Assembly: GCA_937864265.1 (NCBI GenBank)
Contig: CALMIR010000074.1
Location: 1 to 46,760 of the forward strand
Direction: 5' to 3'
Source of the DNA: an uncultured Saprospirales bacterium
GTDB taxonomy: Bacteria; Bacteroidota; Bacteroidia; Chitinophagales; Saprospiraceae
Length of the DNA stretch: 46,760 bases
Part shown: in pieces, positions 41,710 to 46,760 of the stretch
How positions within the stretch are numbered: the stretch's first letter is position 1
Layout: the number at the start of each line of letters is the position of its first letter
Translations under genes and position numbers: made by a program
Notes under the pieces: model-generated
Seen by the model: the letters and a program-made list of their open reading frames with translations, nothing else
What the model was told of the DNA's origin: nothing
Database searches by the model: none

Positions 41710-42330
41710 TCATTGTTGCCTTCTATTCGTATTGGGGTTTCGGTACAGATGGCTTTTCTCCAGGTAGTGAAAAACAGGCTCCGGCACCAAGTATTTGATG
41801 GATTTATTTTCCTGGATACACTGCCGGATGTAGCTGGCAGAAATGTGCATCAGGGGCACGGCCTCAAATACCCGTACATGGGGGTGTTGAGCCAAGTCGC
41901 CCAACTCATAGGTTGGGCGGGAATAGGCAAAAATTTCGTAATCGCGGAGCAGGATGTCGTAGTTTTTCCATTTGTGCAATGTGGCAAGATTGTCCCCACC
42001 CATGATAAGGACAAATTGCTTTTCAGGGTATTTTTCCTTCATATACGTCAGGGTATCGATGGTGTAGGAAGGTTTGGGCAGTTTGAATTCAATATCGGAG
42101 GCACGGAATCGGGGGTTATCGTCCACCACCAATTGCACCAGATGCAGCCGATCGTAATCATTGGCTAGGGAGTGCTTGTCTTTCAATGGATTATGCGGCG
42201 ATACGACAAACCAAACAGCGTCGAGATCGGTTTGGGTAGCCATGTAATTGGCTATCACGGCGTGGCCGATGTGGATGGGATTGAAGGAGCCGAAAAAAAG
42301 TCCGATGCGTTCCGCTTTGGTTGCTGGCAT
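41710..42330 (-). CDS. nadD: Nicotinate-nucleotide adenylyltransferase
   Basis: 206 aa. Makes nicotinate adenine dinucleotide from nicotinate mononucleotide and ATP in NAD synthesis. Nucleotidyltransferase motifs GLFFGSFNPIHIGH (the HIGH box) and the ISASYIRQ motif (for ISSTxIR) are intact; SPHNPLKDKHSL is the substrate loop. ATG 42330 was chosen: a perfect -7 element (42354-42361) lies between it and an in-frame GTG at 42384. Independently transcribed from the DUF1801 gene that ends next to that promoter. Confidence 0.95.
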   Translation of the reverse strand: MPATKAERIGLFFGSFNPIHIGHAVIANYMATQTDLDAVWFVVSPHNPLKDKHSLANDYDRLHLVQLVVDDNPRFRASDIEFKLPKPSYTIDTLTYMKEKYPEKQFVLIMGGDNLATLHKWKNYDILLRDYEIFAYSRPTYELGDLAQHPHVRVFEAVPLMHISASYIRQCIQENKSIKYLVPEPVFHYLEKSHLYRNPNTNRRQQ

Positions 42331-42353
42331 TGGTGGCGGTGTTGATGAAAGGG

Positions 42354-42361
42354 CAAAGGTA
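42354..42361 (-). promoter_or_regulatory. -7 promoter element (TACCTTTG) for nadD
   Basis: Perfect TAnnTTTG on the minus strand, 23 bases before ATG 42330. It fixes the nadD start. Confidence 0.6.
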
Positions 42362-42384
42362 AGGCATTTGGCTTTCGTTTTCAC

Positions 42385-42753
42385 TCATTTGCCCTTCTTC
42401 GCCTTTTGCTGGTTTTCGGCCAACCTTAATTGCACCATTCTTTTGATTAAATCATAAGGGATTGCCTGGTCCAAGGGAAACTGGACGGAGCCTTTTCCTT
42501 GCTTGTATTTAGACAATTCTTCTTGAAACGCACTGTGCCCGGATGGCGTGGCATAGAACCCGATGTGGTTTTTGAAAGCGGCAAAATACACCAATGGTTT
42601 TTTATGCGCTTTGTAAGCTGGCATACCATAAGCCATCAGTTCTTCCGCTTCCGGGGCGTTTTCCAGGATGAGTTGCCGAATGTTTCTCAATATTTCCTGC
42701 ACCGTTTCGGGAAATTGCAGGATGTACTGTTCTATTTCGGTACTATTGCTCAT
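42385..42753 (-). CDS. DUF1801 (YdhG/YobT-type) protein
   Basis: 122 aa. The family is described as iron-chaperone or frataxin-like (Fra/YdhG) on structural grounds; the role is not firmly established. Recognised by the N-terminal EIEQYILQFPETVQEIL, EELMAYGMPAYK, HKKPLVYFAAFKNHIGFY and LVQFPLDQAIPYDLIKRM-like end (SVQFPLDQAIPYDLI). Ends Lys-rich (QQKAKKGK). Starts 9 bases after the oxidoreductase stop, so in one operon with it. Confidence 0.88.
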   Translation of the reverse strand: MSNSTEIEQYILQFPETVQEILRNIRQLILENAPEAEELMAYGMPAYKAHKKPLVYFAAFKNHIGFYATPSGHSAFQEELSKYKQGKGSVQFPLDQAIPYDLIKRMVQLRLAENQQKAKKGK

Positions 42754-42762
42754 AGCTTGCTT

Positions 42763-44163
42763 TTATTTTAGCTTCAAACGCAAAGGATCCCACCGCACTA
42801 CTTTTTTGCTAAAGTAGCTTTCATTACACGCCAAAGCAGGCGCAGCGGCCCTGAAACCAAAGGCTGCATCTTCAACAACTGGGCTACCGGTTCTGATGGC
42901 ATCGAAAAAGTTGGTGAAATGATCCAGGTGATCGCTGTAGCCTTCGGGGGCTTTAAAAACAATATCTTCCTTGGTTTTTCTTTTTCGCTGTTCCACCGTC
43001 CATTTGGCGTCGTAGTCTTTTTGCATTTGATCCTGCATGCTTTTTGAAAAAGTAAACAGCGAATCGTAGCCGCCAAAGCCCGGCGCTTCGGGCATCAGGC
43101 TGTGTTTAACGGTAATCTTATTGCCATCCACCAAAATAATGCCTTCGGAGCCAACCAATTGAATGATTTCCTGTCCGCCTGTGCCGCTGATGAAATTGAC
43201 TTGCAGGGTCATCTGAAAAGCAGGATGTTCCTGGCTATCCGGGTATTGCATGACCCCCGACATCACATCGGGCATATTGCGTCCGTCTTTCCAATAACTG
43301 AGTTGCCCGGTGCTGTAAATCGTTTCCGGCCCTTTTGAATTGGTCATAAAATGTGCGCCACTCAGCAAATGGATGAATAAATCGCCCGCTACACCGGTAC
43401 CGACCTCTTTGAACGCCCGCCACCAAAAGAATTTTTTAGCATCAAATTCCATTTTTTCGGTCGCTTCAATAAACGTATCCCAATTGGTACTCAGGGCATC
43501 CGCATCTTTTGGGATGGTGTATTGCCAAGCGCCAATGGAGCTTTGCCGATCGTACACGGCGTTGACCATATTGAGTGCACCAATTTCGCCTGCAGCTAAT
43601 AATTCTTTGGCTTTGGCATAACTGATGCTGCTGACCCTTTGGCTGCCTACTTGCAGCACTTTTCCCGATTTCCTGGCCGCTTCCACGATCGGATACCCTT
43701 CCTTGATTTTATAAATCATGGGCTTTTCCAAATACACGTGTTTGCCTTTTGCCAGGGCATCCAAGGTGATGCGGGCATGCCAGACATCGGTGGTGCAAAT
43801 AAGCACTGCATCAATGTCCTGCCGATCGAGCAATTCCCTGTAATCCCTTGTGGTAAAAACGTCTTTGCCGAATTGCTCTTTGGCTTTTTCTATTCTACCC
43901 GTGTATAAATCGCAGATGCCCCCCAATTCTACGCCCGGTACGCGCAGCGCCGTATTCAAATCGAAATGCCCCTGAACGCCGTAGCCGATCACCCCTATGC
44001 GGACTTTATCATTGGCTGAAATGGGTTTTTCATAATACAAAATGCGCGCTTCTGCTTTTTCCCGTGCAGCTAAAGCGGCCAAAGGGGATGCCGCTGAGGC
44101 CAGGGCGGTGGCACCAATTTGGCGCAAAAAGTTGCGTCTGGATTTTAAGTTGTCCTGCTTCAT
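42763..44163 (-). CDS. Tat-exported Gfo/Idh/MocA family oxidoreductase
   Basis: 466 aa. NAD(P)-dependent sugar or sugar-acid oxidoreductase. The N-terminus has a Tat signal, SRRNFLRQIGATALASAA, so the folded enzyme is sent to the periplasm with its cofactor. Rossmann fold: RIGVIGYGVQGHFDLN; EKP motif in VYLEKPM with the catalytic Lys; GDLFIHLLSGAHF carries the His region of the C-terminal domain. The substrate cannot be predicted. Length is typical of the Bacteroidota secreted subgroup. It shares an operon with the DUF1801 gene. No clear -7 box is found in its 234-base upstream spacer. Confidence 0.93.
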   Translation of the reverse strand: MKQDNLKSRRNFLRQIGATALASAASPLAALAAREKAEARILYYEKPISANDKVRIGVIGYGVQGHFDLNTALRVPGVELGGICDLYTGRIEKAKEQFGKDVFTTRDYRELLDRQDIDAVLICTTDVWHARITLDALAKGKHVYLEKPMIYKIKEGYPIVEAARKSGKVLQVGSQRVSSISYAKAKELLAAGEIGALNMVNAVYDRQSSIGAWQYTIPKDADALSTNWDTFIEATEKMEFDAKKFFWWRAFKEVGTGVAGDLFIHLLSGAHFMTNSKGPETIYSTGQLSYWKDGRNMPDVMSGVMQYPDSQEHPAFQMTLQVNFISGTGGQEIIQLVGSEGIILVDGNKITVKHSLMPEAPGFGGYDSLFTFSKSMQDQMQKDYDAKWTVEQRKRKTKEDIVFKAPEGYSDHLDHFTNFFDAIRTGSPVVEDAAFGFRAAAPALACNESYFSKKVVRWDPLRLKLK

Positions 44164-44397
44164 TTTTCAGTCATATTTTATTTGGGTTGCAGTGGCGCTT
44201 TACTCGATCCTTCCAGTATCCTCGGCCTCTGCACTACCCGCTTTGGTGTTTTGCGTCGCTGGTTTCGGGGAAAGGCACAGGACTAAGGTACAACGCTTTT
44301 TTTCTTTTTGCGCCAATTGATGCTTAACTTTTAGCGATTAGTGCCCCTTCGCGGCATGCTGTGTTTGACACGGGTTTGTCTCCTTCCGGCGAATTGT
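44164..44397. other. Spacer without recognised gene
   Basis: 234 bases upstream of the oxidoreductase gene and downstream of the small ORF at 44398. No ORF, RNA gene, terminator or perfect -7 element recognised. Composition shifts here from the chromosomal type (left) to the AT-rich accessory type (right). Confidence 0.4.
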
Positions 44398-44538
44398 TTA
44401 GGGGAAGCTCTTTTTTACTGCTTTAATAATGTCACATGCTAATGCTTGTTCCTTTTTTGAGGTACTCTCATTCAATTGGGCAATTAACTTGGGATTTTGA
44501 GTTTGAGAAACGGTTGCATAGCCGCTGCAGCCACGCAT
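44398..44538 (-). CDS. Possible 46-residue ORF downstream of the lipoprotein gene
   Basis: ATG 44538 to TAA 44398-44400, starting 5 bases after the lipoprotein stop. The translation begins MRGCSGYATVSQTQNPKL and continues with a Lys/Glu/Ala-rich helix (STSKKEQALACDIIKAVKK). Codons are varied and the reading is coherent, which favours a real small gene or the decayed tail of one. No family recognised. May belong to the immunity side of the RHS-like module or be a leftover. Confidence 0.4.
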   Translation of the reverse strand: MRGCSGYATVSQTQNPKLIAQLNESTSKKEQALACDIIKAVKKSFP

Positions 44539-44543
44539 AGGGG

Positions 44544-45065
44544 CTATTGACGGCTTTGCTTTGTTGTCGGTTCGTTTTCATTTTTTAGTTGTGAATCATC
44601 TATTTCAATATTGTAGTCTATTTTTTTTTGGACTTTATTTTCTATAATGACCCATTCACCGTTTCTTATTGGTTGACTATATGGCTCAAAAACAATTCTC
44701 TTGGTGAAGTATGTCTCAATATCGAAAACTATATTTTTTTTGATATGGTAGAAGTCAGGTAGAATAAATTCACCGTTAACTTTATAGTTTTCTTCTTGAT
44801 ATTCAAATGTCATCAAATTTGATTCAGACTTTACGCAATAAAATGCTAAACTGTCATTTTCGAGAAAAAAAGTATCTATTCCGAGTTTAATATGTATCGG
44901 TAGGGGTGAAAATCTTTTCGTCAAAACTCCAAATGGTTCATAATCAAGATTGTTAAATTCAATTAATATTGTTTGATGTTTAATCTTGGTGCTTTCTGTT
45001 AAGGGTTTATTGCCTTTGCAGCTAAATAGTACCATTAAAATAATTATCAAAGGAAGTTTATGCAT
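44544..45065 (-). CDS. Lipoprotein next to the RHS-signature protein (candidate immunity protein)
   Basis: 173 aa. Lipoprotein signal MHKLPLIIILMVLFSC with lipobox LFSC. The mature part is beta-strand-rich and AT-coded (HQTILIEFNNLDYEPFG, NGEFILPDFYHIKKNIVFD). No named family recognised. Its ATG lies one base after the stop of the RHS-signature protein gene, so the two are translated together. Small, lineage-specific lipoproteins in this position are typical immunity proteins of secreted toxins; here that is inference from position. AT content is higher than in the housekeeping genes. Confidence 0.62.
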   Translation of the reverse strand: MHKLPLIIILMVLFSCKGNKPLTESTKIKHQTILIEFNNLDYEPFGVLTKRFSPLPIHIKLGIDTFFLENDSLAFYCVKSESNLMTFEYQEENYKVNGEFILPDFYHIKKNIVFDIETYFTKRIVFEPYSQPIRNGEWVIIENKVQKKIDYNIEIDDSQLKNENEPTTKQSRQ

Positions 45066-45066
45066 A

Positions 45067-46293
45067 TTAATTCGGGTTTAATTGAAATGATGTTCCTACT
45101 TGTACTTGCTGAGTACTGGTTTCGGTTACTTGATTTTGAACCGTGCCTCCTGGGCTTGAAATATTTACAAAGCCTTGATTAATACCAACATTATTTATTA
45201 AAACATTGATAGTTCCTGAATAGTTAAATGTTGAACCTAAACTTGTCGCAATATCATTTTGTAATTGATTCACATTAATATTGCTGCCCAAATTCATCCC
45301 AATGTTGATATTAATTGAATTCACATTATTTTGTCTTGCCAAATTAAACAATCCTTGTACCTGATTAAATCCAGCTTGGTTAGTTGGGTTTGCTAATACT
45401 GCTCCCGAAAGTGGGTTGATAGCGAGGGGAGTATTTCCAACAGTGTTATTCGGGAAAGCAGTTGTTACAGTTCTTGTTGTAGTAATCGTACGAGTCTGCA
45501 TTATAGGAACAGGCTGAAAAGTCCCTATACTATTCGTCAATGTATTTGGCAGTTGTCCTTGGGCAGGAGTTGCCCCTGGGAAAGTGAATCCAGCAATCTC
45601 CACATCATCTTTTCGACTTAGGGTATGTGAGATTAGTCTTGTCCTGTCCGCACCTACGTTAAGAATTGATTGTTCATCTGGACTGAATGGGGCAATACCA
45701 TTATTAACACCAGCAACTCCGATCCGTGGAACAAAAGGCTGTGTCCCCGCAGGTAGCTGTCCTGTATTGATTTCCAAAATGTCATTCATAGTTAGATTGT
45801 TTACCCCATTTCCAGTTGCATTGAAGTTTTGCAATACTCCTTGAGCATTAAAAACTTGTAGAACCGTTGTACGAGAAGGGTTTCCATTAATGTAGTTGTT
45901 TATTACTACGGCTCTTTCAAGCCCTTCTAAATCTACTGCTCGAATTACATCATTTTCTGCAAAGGCATATACGCTGTTCCATGGAAAATTCTTTGCTAAG
46001 GGGTCAACAGATAAAAATCTTGATATCTCATTCTGCGAAATGTCATCGGTTGTAAGTATTTCATCCGATTCACCAAACACATAATATTTTTGATTGGCAG
46101 GGTCTATCCCAAGCTTTTTGACAGAACTCTCTTTATCCATATTTTCGATAATTAGCATAAATTGTTGTCTTTCTTGTGGCGTTCGTAGTATATTCCCTTC
46201 ACAGCCAAAGATTGAATACGGGTTATCATTTTGAGAAATTATGGAAGAAAGAATAATAAAGAAACATACGTTGAGAAATATAATTTTTTTCAT
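45067..46293 (-). CDS. Secreted protein with a terminal RHS-core signature and unique C-terminus (polymorphic-toxin-like)
   Basis: 408 aa. Signal peptide MKKIIFLNVCFFIILSSIIS. After only about 70 residues comes the terminal RHS-repeat-core signature, SRFLSVDPLAKNFPWNSVY and AFAENDVIRAVDLEGLE (residues 91-126), which normally ends a large YD-repeat shell and marks the junction to a toxin domain. The shell is absent. The following 280 residues are a unique Asn/Gly/Thr/Ile-rich region (INIGMNLGSNINVNQLQNDI) with no family I recognise. It resembles an orphan toxin-tip gene. A lipoprotein follows one base downstream. Secretion route and activity are unknown; a structural surface role is the main alternative. 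Confidence 0.72.
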   Translation of the reverse strand: MKKIIFLNVCFFIILSSIISQNDNPYSIFGCEGNILRTPQERQQFMLIIENMDKESSVKKLGIDPANQKYYVFGESDEILTTDDISQNEISRFLSVDPLAKNFPWNSVYAFAENDVIRAVDLEGLERAVVINNYINGNPSRTTVLQVFNAQGVLQNFNATGNGVNNLTMNDILEINTGQLPAGTQPFVPRIGVAGVNNGIAPFSPDEQSILNVGADRTRLISHTLSRKDDVEIAGFTFPGATPAQGQLPNTLTNSIGTFQPVPIMQTRTITTTRTVTTAFPNNTVGNTPLAINPLSGAVLANPTNQAGFNQVQGLFNLARQNNVNSININIGMNLGSNINVNQLQNDIATSLGSTFNYSGTINVLINNVGINQGFVNISSPGGTVQNQVTETSTQQVQVGTSFQLNPN

Positions 46294-46426
46294 TTTGATA
46301 CATTTTATTGGGTGCTAAATGATTTCATTTGGTCAGGTATATTTAGAACATGCTAATTGATCTAAATTCCCAGCTTTTGACAACGTGCCTTAAAAAAGTC
46401 AACCAAATGAATTCACTTTGTGCCTT
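46294..46426. other. Spacer between the RHS-signature gene and the partial gene
   Basis: 133 bases, AT-rich. No -7 element of the TAnnTTTG type or terminator is clear, so cotranscription with the upstream gene is possible. Confidence 0.4.
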
Positions 46427-46760
46427 TTATTGGTTACGAGATTTCATAGAGTCTACCCATTTGTTGTAATCATCATCAGGTATTGAGTTAGCTCCAATTT
46501 CGGTTAATTTTTTCTGGTAGGTCATATATTCTTCATGTTTTTCTCTTTTCTCTGCTTCCGTAGCATTCTCTTTTTGCAAGAGTTCTAAACCTTCTTTCGC
46601 AATGCGATTTGACTTAATCATTAAAGCAGATACGTTGTTAGGGTAATATTGAAGTGACAAATCAGCACATTTATCTGTAAAATCATCAAATGTACTTGTT
46701 TTGTCCGGGTGCAATTCAAAATGTCGCAAAAGTAATAAAATGCGTACCTTAGGGAGCACA
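46427..46760 (-). CDS. C-terminal end of a TPR/transglutaminase-associated type protein, 5' partial
   Basis: The frame enters from the right edge and ends at 46427; about 110 residues are visible. They are helical and charged, with the block LSLQYYPNNVSALMIKSNRI, which I have seen in the C-terminal TPR-like part of Bacteroidota proteins near RHS-type loci, and the end DDDYNKWVDSMKSRNQ. The N-terminus lies outside the window, so the family is a low-confidence guess. A TACTTTTG box inside the frame (about 46731-46738) has no matching start codon and is probably chance. Confidence 0.55.
   Translation of the reverse strand, partial: VLPKVRILLLLRHFELHPDKTSTFDDFTDKCADLSLQYYPNNVSALMIKSNRIAKEGLELLQKENATEAEKREKHEEYMTYQKKLTEIGANSIPDDDYNKWVDSMKSRNQ

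Noticed and set aside
44330-44400. Possible integron attC site downstream of the small ORF (minus strand, CCTAAACAATTCG to GTTAAGC)
   Set aside because: The CTAAACAATTCG and GTTAAGC ends resemble attC R'' and R' boxes, but the inner L boxes are not complementary and R'' has an extra A. No integrase is in the window. A covariance-model search with attC models would settle it.
1-46760. tRNA or rRNA genes
   Set aside because: The longer spacers were read for cloverleaf-like or rRNA sequence and none was seen; a tRNAscan or Rfam search would be decisive.

Overview
The window is chromosomal DNA of a Bacteroidota bacterium, most likely from the Saprospiria (Lewinella/Haliscomenobacter-like); the class is a low-confidence guess. 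The support is a type IX secretion C-terminal domain protein, a hybrid two-component regulator with an AraC domain, DUF4199 and DUF6702 proteins, a SusA-like GH13 enzyme, and many promoters with the Bacteroidota -7 element TAnnTTTG upstream of start codons. I see no rRNA, tRNA, CRISPR array or prophage.

Layout. Bases 1-3460 are accessory DNA: the 3' part of a ROCO (LRR-Roc-COR) protein ending in a TIR domain, a Uma2 nuclease, a perfect 24-bp palindrome and an IS200-type transposase killed by an in-frame TGA. Bases 3417-6950 are housekeeping: Maf, a UbiA prenyltransferase and a KdsC-type phosphatase (minus strand), then aminopeptidase P. Bases 6951-7155 hold GC-rich palindromic repeats. Bases 7156-10780 hold an outer-membrane-type protein, a translationally coupled pair (kinase-like protein plus E1-like/rhodanese fusion) and a 2OG-Fe(II) oxygenase. 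An Rpn-family nuclease broken by an in-frame TAG follows, then a GT2/DUF4199 membrane group, a lipoprotein, a DUF6157 protein, two unknown minus-strand genes and purB.

Bases 18850-31364 carry recQ, a periplasmic GH13 amylase, a tRNA-dihydrouridine synthase with a CCA-adding enzyme-like HD protein, a large hybrid sensor/regulator, and a co-oriented run: lipoprotein, histone-deacetylase-like amidohydrolase, DUF6702, yidD, hemB. Bases 31365-36912, on the minus strand, carry an ABC exporter pair, a sodium/solute symporter and pyrR-pyrB, separated by REP-like repeats, a hexanucleotide array and large hairpins. Bases 37228-44163 carry secreted or membrane proteins of unknown role, two clear bidirectional terminators, a T9SS cargo protein, nadD, a DUF1801 protein and a Tat-exported Gfo/Idh/MocA oxidoreductase.

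Bases 44398-46760 are AT-rich accessory DNA on the minus strand. They hold the end of a TPR/transglutaminase-associated type protein, a secreted protein bearing only the terminal RHS-core signature followed by a unique C-terminus, a lipoprotein one base downstream, and a 46-codon ORF. This looks like an orphan polymorphic-toxin-type module.

The best candidates for undescribed biology are this mini-RHS/lipoprotein pair, the kinase-like/E1-rhodanese pair, and the same-orientation CCCGCCCGG...CCGGTCGG repeat family. None is proven from sequence alone.
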